From assembly GCA_943370595.1 (NCBI GenBank), contig CALRRO020000017.1, positions 1 through 64,000 of the forward strand: a stretch of 64,000 bases of DNA, given 5' to 3'. The position numbers and the translations under genes are program-made. A model generated the notes under the pieces. The model did not search any database. It was given only the letters and a program-made list of their open reading frames with translations, and was not told where the DNA came from. Positions 7,877 to 15,848 of this stretch are shown in pieces; within the stretch, counting starts at the first letter, position 1, and each line of letters begins with the position of its first letter. The stretch comes from Piscinibacter sp943370595 (GTDB taxonomy: Bacteria > Pseudomonadota > Gammaproteobacteria > Burkholderiales > Burkholderiaceae_C).

Positions 7877-9246
7877 GGCGGCGCGCCTCTCTTGCCGCCG
7901 CGCCGTTGGCGCCGCGAAAGACTGTCGCTGCTGATGCCCAGCGCCTGCGCCGCGATTGCCGGGTCGCCTTGGGCACGCTGCAGCGCCATGCGGATGAAAT
8001 GCTGCTCGGCCAATGCCGTCGCCTGGCGCAGCATCACCGGCAGCGGGCTGCTGCCGAGCTGGCTGGTCAGACGCGTCCAGGCCTCGGCGAACGCCGCCTG
8101 GGCTTCACCGAGCGCCGCGACGCGCGGCTCGGCCAGGTGCAGCACCAGGCCGATGCCTTCCTGGTCGCCTTCGGTCAGCCAGCTCGCGCTGACCCGCACG
8201 ACGGCATGCTGGCCGATCCGCAGGCCCATCGCTTCGCGCTCGGCCAGGCCGGTCTGGCGGGCGTCGTGCAGCAGCGCAACGACATCGTCGGGCTGGTCGC
8301 CGAGCCAGTCGGCCACCGAGCGGCCGATCAGCGCGGTGTCGTCGGTCGCCTCGAGCAACGCGATGAAGGCGGCGTCGCAGGTGAGGATCCGCCCGTTCGA
8401 GTCGGTCACCGCGGCGGCCTCCCGCTCGAGCATGCCCGCGGCCGGCGCCAGCGGCGAGACCGCCGAGCGCAGGCGCACCAGCAGGCGCTGTTCGTCGCCA
8501 GCGCGGAACGGCGTGGCCGCGATGCTGCTGGTGACCGGGTCGCCCTGCAGCCGGGCCCGCAACTCCACCGGCCGGCCGTGCGTTCGGGCGGTCAGCAGCA
8601 GTTCGGTGACCGGGCCACTCGAACGCTGGTCGAAGAACTCGGCGACGGCGCGGCCGGTCAGCTCGCCCTCGCCGCCCAGGCGGGCCTGAGCAGCGCGGTT
8701 GGCCGAGACGATGCGCAGCGTCTGCGCGTCGAGGATGACCACCGCGTCGGTGAGCACGTGGTAAAGCTGGCGCTCCTGCGATTCCGCCTGGCGTGCCTTC
8801 CAGTAGCCGCGCTCCATGTCCTGCTGGGCGTCGAGGAAGCGCTGCTGGATCGCCGCGATGGCACGCAGGTCTCGACCGACGGCGATCACCGGGCCGTGCC
8901 GCCCGAGGCGGATCGCGGTGTACGCCACCGGGATGTCGGCTCCGCTGGCACCGGGGTGGAAAATTTCGCGCCGCCGCGCCAGACCGCTGGTCGCCACGTC
9001 GCTCAGCAGCGACTCGACCTTGCGGCGCATCGGGCCGGACACGGTATCGACCCAGGAGCGGCCGACCCATTCCGAGGCGGCGGGCGCTACCGGCTGCGGG
9101 CCGGACTGCGCCACGCTGGTGATCACGCCGGTTTCGTCCAGCACCAGCGCAATGTCGCTGGACAAGGACACAAAGGTCTGCGCCAGCTCCTGCGCCCAAG
9201 GGGCGAGTGCACCCAGATCGTCCGTACTGCCCGAGCGTTGGTTCAC
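7873..9246 (-). CDS. ppsR2: PpsR2/CrtJ-like PAS-HTH transcription regulator
   Basis: The 457-residue protein has PpsR architecture: an N-terminal PAS region, a Q-linker helix (about 130-170, with DMERGYWKARQAE), two further PAS domains and a C-terminal Fis-type helix-turn-helix. PpsR proteins bind TGT-N12-ACA and usually repress photosynthesis genes aerobically. The GTG start at 9246 has AGGAG 8 nt upstream. Two oddities stand out against PpsR1 in this same window: the position equivalent to its HTH cysteine is Phe (EQHFIRMAL versus EQLCIETAL), and the recognition helix reads SSDSLSRRQRR instead of SRQSLYVKLRR. The only cysteine I see is in ILTCDAAF. It is coupled to bphP, so it is the likely output partner of the phytochrome. 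Confidence 0.85.
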   Translation of the reverse strand: MNQRSGSTDDLGALAPWAQELAQTFVSLSSDIALVLDETGVITSVAQSGPQPVAPAASEWVGRSWVDTVSGPMRRKVESLLSDVATSGLARRREIFHPGASGADIPVAYTAIRLGRHGPVIAVGRDLRAIAAIQQRFLDAQQDMERGYWKARQAESQERQLYHVLTDAVVILDAQTLRIVSANRAAQARLGGEGELTGRAVAEFFDQRSSGPVTELLLTARTHGRPVELRARLQGDPVTSSIAATPFRAGDEQRLLVRLRSAVSPLAPAAGMLEREAAAVTDSNGRILTCDAAFIALLEATDDTALIGRSVADWLGDQPDDVVALLHDARQTGLAEREAMGLRIGQHAVVRVSASWLTEGDQEGIGLVLHLAEPRVAALGEAQAAFAEAWTRLTSQLGSSPLPVMLRQATALAEQHFIRMALQRAQGDPAIAAQALGISSDSLSRRQRRGGKRGAPP

Positions 9247-9337
9247 GCTACATCTCCTGAAGGCCGACGGGTTTGGTGCTGCTGTTCGTCGCTGGCGCAT
9301 TCTATGCCCGGCCCTGGCAGGCGCGCCTTGAGCACGG

Positions 9338-9604
9338 TCATCGCTTCCAGCGCTGACGAAGGTCGAGCAGGTGGACCAGGCCACCGCCACTGAGCAACAA
9401 GGCAATCCACGGCCAGGGCGCGCCGGTCAGCGCGCAGCGCAATGCCAGCACGAGCAGGATGCCCGCACCGATCATCGGCGCGAACACCCGCGGCGGCGGC
9501 CCGGCGCCGCTGCGCGCATGCCGCCAGCTCAGCACGACGGCCTCGGCCAGCAGCACGGCCAGCACGAGGTCTGCCGCGTGTCCGCTGGCAAAGAGACTGT
9601 CCAT
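9338..9604 (-). CDS. Small multi-helix membrane protein next to bchP
   Basis: The 88-residue product has about three hydrophobic segments (roughly 8-26, 42-60 and 65-80) and ends in the basic tail LRQRWKR. It begins 20 bp after the bchP stop and runs in the same direction, so it is probably the last gene of the bchG-orf-bchP operon. I do not recognise a family. A role in membrane assembly of pigment enzymes is only suggested by position. A 91-bp gap then precedes ppsR2; I see no PpsR box in it. Confidence 0.6.
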   Translation of the reverse strand: MDSLFASGHAADLVLAVLLAEAVVLSWRHARSGAGPPPRVFAPMIGAGILLVLALRCALTGAPWPWIALLLSGGGLVHLLDLRQRWKR

Positions 9605-9624
9605 GGCGGGGAACGGGCCGGCGG

Positions 9625-10824
9625 TCAGACGCGCGCCAGCCCGAGCAGGTGAGCCATGTCCTTGAGGAAGATGCGCACATGGGCCATCGGCTTCTTGCGC
9701 ACCAGTTCCTTGTTCATGTAGGCCTCGAAGGTCAGCTGCTGCACGTCGCGGTCGCGGCAGATGCTGACGAAGCGCTCGCGGCGCTTGTCGCTCGAGTACC
9801 AGAAGCGCTGCATCAGGCCCAGCACCCAGAACACCTTGCCGTGCGCCTTCATGAAGCGCTTGCGCGCCAGTTGCAGGTCGCGCGCCTGCCCGCTGGCGAG
9901 GAAGGCCCGACCGGCCTCCGCGGCCAGCCGGCCGCCGTACATCGCGTAGTAGATGCCCTCGCCCGAGGCGGGCGCCACGACGCCGGCGGCGTCACCGGCC
10001 AGCAGCACGTCGCGGCCGTTGTCCCAGCGCGGCAGCGGCTTGAGCGGGATCGGCGCGCCCTCGCGCCGCAGCGTCTCGGTGCTCGCCAGGCCGGAGGCGC
10101 GGCGCAGCGCCTCGGTGGCGGTGCGCAGCGAGAAGCCCTTGTCGGCGCTGCCGGTGCCCACGCTCATGGTCTCGCCGTGCGGGAACACCCAGCCGTAGAA
10201 ATCGGGCGAGTACTCGCCGTTGTAGACCACGTCGCAGCGGTTGCCGTCGTGGCCGGGGTCACCCTTCGGTGCGCGCACGATCTCGTGGTACGCGAAGACG
10301 AACCGGCCCTCGTCGGAGCGCGGCACCTCCTGGCGCGCCACCTCGGAGCGGGCCCCGTCGGCGCCGATCACCAGCCGCGCCTTCACCCGCACCGTCCCGG
10401 CACCTTCGCCGTGGCGGTCGCGCACGCCGTAGCGGACGATCGCCGAGCCGTCGGTGTCGCGTTCGATGGCTTCGAAGCTGCCACGCGCGCGCACCGCGCC
10501 GGCGTGGGCCGCACGCTCGCGCAGCCACTCATCGAAGGGGCCGCGGTCGACCATGCCGACGAAGCCACCCTCGATCGGGATGTCGACCTGCTTGTCGCTG
10601 GGTGCGATCATGCGGGCGCAGCGGATGCGAGCGACGAGCAGCGAATCGGGAATGTCGAAGTCGCGGATCAGCCGCGGCGGAACGGCGCCGCCACAAGGCT
10701 TGATGCGGCCGTCGCGGTCGAGCAGCAGCACGCTGCTGCCGGAGCGGGCCAGTTCATGGGCCGCGGTCGCGCCCGCAGGCCCGCCGCCGATCACGACGGC
10801 ATCGTAGGTGTCGATCTGGTCCAT
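9625..10824 (-). CDS. bchP: Geranylgeranyl reductase BchP
   Basis: BchP reduces the geranylgeranyl tail of bacteriochlorophyllide a esters to phytyl in three NADPH-dependent steps at the membrane. The 399-residue protein starts MDQIDTYDAVVIGGGPAGATAA, an FAD-binding GxGxxG fold, followed by the family's IKPCGGAVPPRLI stretch. FVFAYHEIVR and LLAGDAAGVVAPASGEGIYYAM (the second FAD site, G-D-A-A-G) are typical. I chose ATG 10824 because AAGGAG lies 6 nt upstream; the in-frame ATG at 10830 would touch the ribosome site. The gene overlaps the end of the preceding PucC-family gene by about 34 bp. Confidence 0.93.
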   Translation of the reverse strand: MDQIDTYDAVVIGGGPAGATAAHELARSGSSVLLLDRDGRIKPCGGAVPPRLIRDFDIPDSLLVARIRCARMIAPSDKQVDIPIEGGFVGMVDRGPFDEWLRERAAHAGAVRARGSFEAIERDTDGSAIVRYGVRDRHGEGAGTVRVKARLVIGADGARSEVARQEVPRSDEGRFVFAYHEIVRAPKGDPGHDGNRCDVVYNGEYSPDFYGWVFPHGETMSVGTGSADKGFSLRTATEALRRASGLASTETLRREGAPIPLKPLPRWDNGRDVLLAGDAAGVVAPASGEGIYYAMYGGRLAAEAGRAFLASGQARDLQLARKRFMKAHGKVFWVLGLMQRFWYSSDKRRERFVSICRDRDVQQLTFEAYMNKELVRKKPMAHVRIFLKDMAHLLGLARV

Positions 10825-12113
10825 GCCCATCTCCTTGTGCGCTGCGAGCGCGCTTCGGTGTCGATTCCGGCGGCGAGTGCCGCGGCCCACAGGAACAGCA
10901 GTGCCTCGGCGGCGAACACGACCGCGTAGGCCGTGCCGGTGCTGGCGATGAAGTGGCGGGCGATGTCGCTGGCCAGCGCGCCGGCGAAGCCGCCGACACC
11001 GAAGGAGATCGCCTGCGAGGCGCCCCACAGGCCCATGCGCACCCCCTCGCGCTGCGCGCGACCCTCGCTGGCCAGCCGCATCATCGAGCCGATCGCGGCA
11101 ATCGAGAACGCGCCGTTGGCCGCGCCGAGCGCGAACACGGTGGCATGCAGCGGCCACGGCGGCCCCAGCACGCCACCCGCCACCAGCGCCGCCAGCGCGA
11201 AGGCCGAGGCGATGCAGCCGCCGATCGTCCACTGGCGCAGCGAGCCGATGCGCAGCCGGCTGCCGGCCAGCGCGGCGGCGATCATGCCCAGCAGCACACC
11301 GCCGTGCTGCACACCGGAGAGTTGCGTGGTTGCGCCGGGCGTGAGTCCGAAGACAGCGCCGGCGAAGGGTTCGAGGATCAGGTCCTGCGCGCTGAAGGCA
11401 AGCATCGAGACGAACACGAACACCGTGAAGCGGCGCGCTGTCGACTCCTGCCAGACCTGCGCGAGCGCCTCGAAGAAGCGCAGCCGCGGCTCGGCCGGCG
11501 CAGCCTCGCCCCCGTGGCCGTGGCCTTCGAGCCGCCACAGCGCCAGCATCGCGACGACGCAGGCCAGCGCGGCCACGCCACCGCTGACCGCCACCAGCCG
11601 CGCCGGCGTGAACGGATCGAGCCAGCGCCCTGCCAGGCCGGCAGTGACCGCGAAGCCGATGATCATCATCATCCAGACGATGGTCGCGGCTGCGGCGCGG
11701 CGCTCAGCCGCCACCCGCTTGGCCAGCAAGACCAGCAACGAGGTTCCGGCGGCACTGACACCGAGCCCCACGAAAAGGAAGGCCAGCGCCGCCAGCGCGA
11801 GCCCGGCCGGGCGCTGTGTGGTCATCCACGCCGTGGCGCCGGCGGCCAGCGTTCCGCCCGCCGCGAGCACCAGCATGCCGCCGAGGATCCACGGCGTGCA
11901 GCGGCCGCTGCGGTCGGAACCGAAGCCCATGCGCGGGCGGGTGATCTGCACCGCGTAGTGGATCGCCACCAGCAGGCCGGGCACCAGCGCCGGCAGGGCC
12001 AGTTCGACGACCATCACGCGGTTCAGCGTCGAGGTCGTCAGCACGACGATCGCGCCCAACGCCATCTGCACCAGCCCGAGCCGAACGATGCCGATCCAGC
12101 CGAGCGGCGTCAT
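10791..12113 (-). CDS. PucC-family membrane transporter-like protein (Orf428/BchG-linked)
   Basis: This 440-residue major-facilitator-type protein has about twelve membrane helices and belongs to the PucC/LhaA (bacteriochlorophyll delivery) family. The conserved opening LTTSTLNRVMVVELALPA matches the corresponding stretch of LhaA and PucC elsewhere in this window. In other purple bacteria a PucC-like gene of this size also sits between bchG and bchP. It may help hand over bacteriochlorophyll between the synthase, the reductase and the light-harvesting polypeptides; that is inference. It starts 4 bp after the bchG stop codon and overlaps bchP, so the three genes form a tight operon. Confidence 0.85.
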   Translation of the reverse strand: MTPLGWIGIVRLGLVQMALGAIVVLTTSTLNRVMVVELALPALVPGLLVAIHYAVQITRPRMGFGSDRSGRCTPWILGGMLVLAAGGTLAAGATAWMTTQRPAGLALAALAFLFVGLGVSAAGTSLLVLLAKRVAAERRAAAATIVWMMMIIGFAVTAGLAGRWLDPFTPARLVAVSGGVAALACVVAMLALWRLEGHGHGGEAAPAEPRLRFFEALAQVWQESTARRFTVFVFVSMLAFSAQDLILEPFAGAVFGLTPGATTQLSGVQHGGVLLGMIAAALAGSRLRIGSLRQWTIGGCIASAFALAALVAGGVLGPPWPLHATVFALGAANGAFSIAAIGSMMRLASEGRAQREGVRMGLWGASQAISFGVGGFAGALASDIARHFIASTGTAYAVVFAAEALLFLWAAALAAGIDTEARSQRTRRWAWTRSTPTMPS

Positions 12114-12117
12114 GGGG

Positions 12118-13002
12118 CTATCCGGCCTGCGCAGCAGCGCGCAGCGCGAAGGCGCTGACCAGCATGCCGGACACGTAGAGCGTCACGCCCAGGCCGCTGT
12201 ACCAGGTGGCGCGGGCCGTGGGGGCGGCCACGAAGCGGCGCATCAGCAGCATCTGCACGGCCAGCAGCGCGCCGACCGCCAGCGCATGACCCTTGGCCTG
12301 CCAGCTCAGCAGCAGCAACACGACGACGAACTGCGGTGCGGCCATCATCCAGCAGGCCATGTGCGCCGCCTGCTCCTCGCCCAGGCGCACCGGCAGCGAG
12401 CCGATGCCCATGCGCCGGTCGCCTTCGACGGACTTGAAGTCGTTGAGCGTCATGATGCCGTGGGCACCCAGGCTGTACAGCGCCGCCAGTGCAAGCGAGC
12501 GACCGTCGGGCAGTGCGCCGCCGGCCATCACGATCGCGCCGGTCACCCAGGCGAGGCCCTCGTAGCACAGGCCGCAGGCGGCGTTGCCCCACCAGCCGTT
12601 GCGCTTCAGCCGCAGCGGCGGCGCGCTGTAGGCCCAGGCGAGCGCCAGACCGACCAGGGCCGCAATGAATCCCCAGGGGCCGAGCGTGACCGCCACACCC
12701 AGCGACAGGCCCGTCCACAGCAACGCGATGTAGAGCCCCCAGCGACCGGGCATGCGGCCAGAGGGGATCGGCCGGTTCGGCTCGTTGATCGCATCGACGT
12801 GGCGGTCGAACCAGTCGTTCACCGCCTGGCTGGTGGCGCAGACCATCGGGCCTGCGAGCAGCACGCCCAGCGCGACCAGCGTCCATCGTTCGCTCCAGCC
12901 CTGACCGGACGCCACGGCGCCGCAGGCGAACGCCCACATGGGCGGGAACCAGGTGATGGGCTTGAGCAGTTCCGCGACGGCGGAGGGCGCAGGAAGGGCC
13001 AT
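12118..13002 (-). CDS. bchG: Bacteriochlorophyll synthase BchG
   Basis: BchG attaches the geranylgeranyl chain to bacteriochlorophyllide a. It is a UbiA-family prenyltransferase with eight or nine membrane helices. The first aspartate-rich motif is clear in AVNDWFDRHVDAINEPNRPIPSG (N-D-x-x-D-x-x-x-D); a second lies in LNDFKSVEGDRRMGIGSLPV. I favour ATG 13002 (MALPAPS, 294 residues); ATG 13011 is the alternative. Neither has a good ribosome site. A -35 TTGACA (13038-13033), a 17-bp spacer and GAGAAT (13015-13010) would place the transcript start within a base or two of ATG 13002, so a leaderless message is possible. A PpsR box overlaps the -35. Confidence 0.93.
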   Translation of the reverse strand: MALPAPSAVAELLKPITWFPPMWAFACGAVASGQGWSERWTLVALGVLLAGPMVCATSQAVNDWFDRHVDAINEPNRPIPSGRMPGRWGLYIALLWTGLSLGVAVTLGPWGFIAALVGLALAWAYSAPPLRLKRNGWWGNAACGLCYEGLAWVTGAIVMAGGALPDGRSLALAALYSLGAHGIMTLNDFKSVEGDRRMGIGSLPVRLGEEQAAHMACWMMAAPQFVVVLLLLSWQAKGHALAVGALLAVQMLLMRRFVAAPTARATWYSGLGVTLYVSGMLVSAFALRAAAQAG

Positions 13003-13009
13003 GAAGATC

Positions 13010-13050
13010 ATTCTCGGCGTGACACATCGAAGTGTCAACCGCGATTTACA
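13010..13050 (-). promoter_or_regulatory. bchG promoter with PpsR box
   Basis: TGTCAACCGCGATTTACA at 13033-13050 is an exact TGT-N12-ACA match to the PpsR/CrtJ consensus. On the minus strand its left arm is read as TTGACA (13038-13033), followed by 17 bp and GAGAAT at 13015-13010. A lone ACA half-site lies 8 bp away at 13022-13024. Confidence 0.65.
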
Positions 13051-13077
13051 CTCGGGCGAACCCTCCCGGGTCAGGCG

Positions 13078-14511
13078 TCAGCTGTCGTCTTCGGCGAGGT
13101 CGCCGATGCCGTGCCGGCGCAGCTTGACGTACAGGCTCTGCCGCGACAGGCCGAGCATCTGCGCCGCCGAGGCGCGGTTGTCGCTGGTCATCTTCAGCGC
13201 CGTCTCGATGCACAGCTGCTCGATCAGGTCGGTGGTCTCGCCGACGATGTCCTTCAGCGGCACACGGCCGACCAGTTCGGTCAACTCGCCGGCGGAGCGC
13301 GGCAGTTCACCGGCCGCGCGTGGCTCGGCGCTCAGCCGTCGGCCGACGTCGCGCACGGCGAAGGCGAGCATCGGCTTGCCGTCCTGCGCCGTGGCCGAGG
13401 CGGACACCTCGACCTCGGCATCGGCCCCGTCCTCGCCGCGCAGCAGCGTCGAGAACAATCGCATGCTGCCGCGCTGGCGCACGGTCTGGATCAGCACGCC
13501 GAGCTCGACACCGGTGCGACCGAGCCAGCGGTCGAGCGGCTCGCCGCGAACCTGCTCTTCGCTGCCGAGTTGCGCCAGCGCGAGGAATGCGGCGTTGGCC
13601 ATCTGGATGCGACCCTCGTGGTCGGTGAAGACCAGTGCATCGGGCGAGCTGCGCACGAAGTCGAGCAGCATCGAACTTTCGGTCACCGCCGCCATGGGCG
13701 CCGCCTCAGCCCCGACGCGGGACAAGCGCACGAGCAGCAACGATGCGTCGTCCTGGCGGAAGCTGGACATCGACACCGCCACGCGCCCGCCGCCCTCGGT
13801 CAGGGCGGTACGCACCACCTCGGCCCGCCGGGCCGCCCGCGCCGCGCCGATGGCGGCCTGCAGCGACTTGCCGTTGGGCGCCTCGAACAAGGCCGTCAGT
13901 GCTCCGCCGGCCAGTCGCCGCGGGCCGCTGCCGTTGCTGACCAGGCTCACCGCCGCGGGGTTGGCCTCGAGGATGCGCAGGCTGCCGGCATCCACGATCA
14001 GCACCGCCTCGGCAGAGGCCTGGAACAGGTGGCGGTAGCGCGTCTCGGCCTGGCGGAAGCGCCAGTAGTCACGCTCCATGGCCTGCTGGGCTTCGATCAG
14101 GCGCAGCTGCAGGGCCTCGGTGGCCCGCAGGTCGCGTCCGAACGCGATGGTGCGGCCGGCACCCTTGGCACGGCCCGGCAGCGCGATCTGTACCGTGGAA
14201 TAGAGGATCGGCCAGTCGCTGCCGCCGGCCGAGGCATGGTTGATCTGACGCCAGCGCGGCGGCCCGGCAGCGTCGCGCAGCAGGGCTTCCACCTTGGCGC
14301 GACTCTCCACCGTGACGGTCTCGGCCCACGGCTGCCCGATCCAGTCGGCCACGAGCGAGGCATCGAGATCGTCGCGGCCGATGACCACGTCCTGGATCAC
14401 GCCGTGCGTGTCGAGCAGCAGGGCGACGTCGCCCGCCGCGGCGATCACACGCTGGGCAGTGCCGGCATCGAGCTCGCCGACCATGGCACGGGGCGTCGTA
14501 CGACGCTTCAC
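13078..14511 (-). CDS. ppsR: PpsR1/CrtJ redox-responsive repressor
   Basis: The 477-residue regulator has an N-terminal PAS, a Q-linker (LRLIEAQQAMERDYWRFRQAE), two central PAS domains and a Fis-type HTH at the C terminus. The recognition helix SRQSLYVKLRRHG is canonical, and Cys in EQLCIETALKM sits at the base of the HTH, where redox-sensing PpsR/CrtJ proteins carry their reactive cysteine. It is the best candidate to bind the TGT-N12-ACA boxes found across this cluster. The GTG start at 14511 has GGGAG 9 nt upstream; ATG 14484 has none. It lies between aerR and bchG, all on the minus strand. A TGT-N12-ACG site just upstream hints at autoregulation. Confidence 0.93.
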   Translation of the reverse strand: MKRRTTPRAMVGELDAGTAQRVIAAAGDVALLLDTHGVIQDVVIGRDDLDASLVADWIGQPWAETVTVESRAKVEALLRDAAGPPRWRQINHASAGGSDWPILYSTVQIALPGRAKGAGRTIAFGRDLRATEALQLRLIEAQQAMERDYWRFRQAETRYRHLFQASAEAVLIVDAGSLRILEANPAAVSLVSNGSGPRRLAGGALTALFEAPNGKSLQAAIGAARAARRAEVVRTALTEGGGRVAVSMSSFRQDDASLLLVRLSRVGAEAAPMAAVTESSMLLDFVRSSPDALVFTDHEGRIQMANAAFLALAQLGSEEQVRGEPLDRWLGRTGVELGVLIQTVRQRGSMRLFSTLLRGEDGADAEVEVSASATAQDGKPMLAFAVRDVGRRLSAEPRAAGELPRSAGELTELVGRVPLKDIVGETTDLIEQLCIETALKMTSDNRASAAQMLGLSRQSLYVKLRRHGIGDLAEDDS

Positions 14512-14587
14512 GCGCCGATCTCCCGGACGCGACGGATGCTGCGGGCCGTTGTCTTCATGTCGGTCAACGTCCAGCGGCTGGACGAAA

Positions 14588-14605
14588 TGTCAACTGCGTT
14601 TCACG
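14588..14605. promoter_or_regulatory. Near-consensus PpsR box upstream of ppsR1
   Basis: TGT-N12-ACG, one base off the PpsR consensus, covers the last codons of aerR, 77 bp upstream of the ppsR1 start. Its left arm reads TTGACA on the minus strand, a good -35, but I see no convincing -10 at 16-18 bp. Confidence 0.3.
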
Positions 14606-15486
14606 CGGCCGGCAAGCAAGCTTTCGGCCAGTCCCGGGGCTTCGCTTCCGTCCGATGCAGTGGCATCCGCGCCGAGCTGGCGGGCCAGCTGCGGGCGCAA
14701 CGTGAACACCGGGCCACCCACCAGCACCGCGATGTCGGGATGGACCGACGCTCGGCGCACCGCCGCGATGCACGAAGGCAGCCAATCCAGCCGCGCCTCG
14801 CTGCCCGCAGAGAAGCCCACCACGTCGAACCACTCGCGCCGGACGGCTGTGATCGGATCGATGTCTGCAATTTCGCCACCGGCGGAAACTTCCCAGCCAG
14901 CGCGACGGAAGAACTCGGCGACCATCGACAGTCCGAAGCTGTGCTGCTCACCCGGTGCCCTCACCAGCAGGACACGACGTCCGTTGGGAGGATGGGCCAC
15001 CTCGGTGCCGAAGGCCGGGCTCAATTCTCGCATCATTCTTTGCAGGCGCCCGAGACCGATCGTCACGTCGGTGAAGAAACACAGGTCCTCGGTCCAGAGA
15101 TGACCGAGCTGGCGCGCGGCCGGCGCAAGAAGGTCGACCAGCAAATGCTCGACGGTGAAGCCGCGCCGGCGCAGGGCCTCCACCGTGGACTCGAGCGCAG
15201 GCTCGTCGCCACTGAGCAGCGAGTTGGTGAAAGCCTCGATCTCGGACTGGGTGACACGCCCGGACAGCGCGTCGTTGCTGGCCAGCCCGTTCTCGTCGAT
15301 GCGGTGGGCGGCAACGAGCCGCGGGATGACTTCGGTTTCGATGGCCCGCGCCAGGCAGGCGGCACGTTTCTCGGGGGTGGGATCCGCCGAGCCGAACAGG
15401 GCGCCGGCGGCTTCGCCGCCCTGGGCCCACAGCGCCGTGTCTTCGGCGCATTCGGCCGAAGCCGAGCCTGTCTGTGATCCTTGCAT
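14590..15486 (-). CDS. aerR: AerR/PpaA-type B12-binding antirepressor
   Basis: The 298-residue protein has an N-terminal helical region, a four-helix segment around LVDLLAPAARQLGHLW, and a C-terminal cobalamin-binding Rossmann fold (about 165-285). APGEQHSFGLSMVAEFFRRAGW carries the His expected to ligate cobalt. The Trp-x9-Glu-His motif of CarH is not present in full (W is kept, EH is not), as expected for AerR rather than CarH. AerR/PpaA proteins bind cobalamin and relieve PpsR/CrtJ repression; adjacency to ppsR1 supports that pairing. The ribosome site AGGAGGAGAGG is very strong. It is divergent from bchF. Confidence 0.87.
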   Translation of the reverse strand: MQGSQTGSASAECAEDTALWAQGGEAAGALFGSADPTPEKRAACLARAIETEVIPRLVAAHRIDENGLASNDALSGRVTQSEIEAFTNSLLSGDEPALESTVEALRRRGFTVEHLLVDLLAPAARQLGHLWTEDLCFFTDVTIGLGRLQRMMRELSPAFGTEVAHPPNGRRVLLVRAPGEQHSFGLSMVAEFFRRAGWEVSAGGEIADIDPITAVRREWFDVVGFSAGSEARLDWLPSCIAAVRRASVHPDIAVLVGGPVFTLRPQLARQLGADATASDGSEAPGLAESLLAGRVKRS

Positions 15487-15848
15487 CCTCTCCTCCTGTC
15501 GCGTGCGCGTTGTCGGGCGTCTGATCGAGGGCGTTGGAGGGGCGAGCCGTATGTCGCAAGCGCGTCGCCAATGCTCGGGATGCAGTCGGGTCGGTCTCAG
15601 TGCGTCGTTTCTTCCTCGCGATGGCCATGGGACGTGGCGATCTTGTACCCCCGCGACCCCATGCCGTCAATCCGGATGGACAGTGTGCGCAGCGACTTGT
15701 CCAGGACAGACAGCCGCCAGCACCGTCCTTGATGAAGATGATCGGCGCCGACCCGACGACTGTCAAGTTCAGTTTACGTCTTCCTCAATTGACACTTCCG
15801 AATGAACGGCCTAGTCTCCTTCCATCCGAAACCGCAGGAGTCTCCCGA
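15487..15848. promoter_or_regulatory. 362-bp divergent control region aerR / bchF
   Basis: No convincing gene occurs here. On the bchF side, TTGACA (15789-15794), a 17-bp spacer and TAGTCT (15812-15817) make a sigma70-like promoter. Two one-mismatch PpsR boxes, TGT-N12-ACG (15761-15778) and CGT-N12-ACA (15777-15794), abut and cover the -35. The aerR ribosome site is at the other end. I found no clear aerR promoter; the same PpsR boxes could serve both directions. Confidence 0.6.

Noticed and set aside
5450..8689. 1,079-codon plus-strand frame over bphO, bphP and ppsR2
   Set aside because: Low-complexity composition (RRQAR, AVDQ runs) and full overlap with well-conserved genes on the other strand; treated as an antisense shadow.
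9247..9337. PpsR box or strong promoter in front of ppsR2
   Set aside because: No TGT-N12-ACA is present; TAGAAT at 9304-9299 lacks a matching -35, so the promoter is not assigned.
14800..14960. CarH-type B12 photoreceptor instead of AerR
   Set aside because: The Trp-x9-Glu-His motif is incomplete and there is no MerR-type DNA-binding domain.
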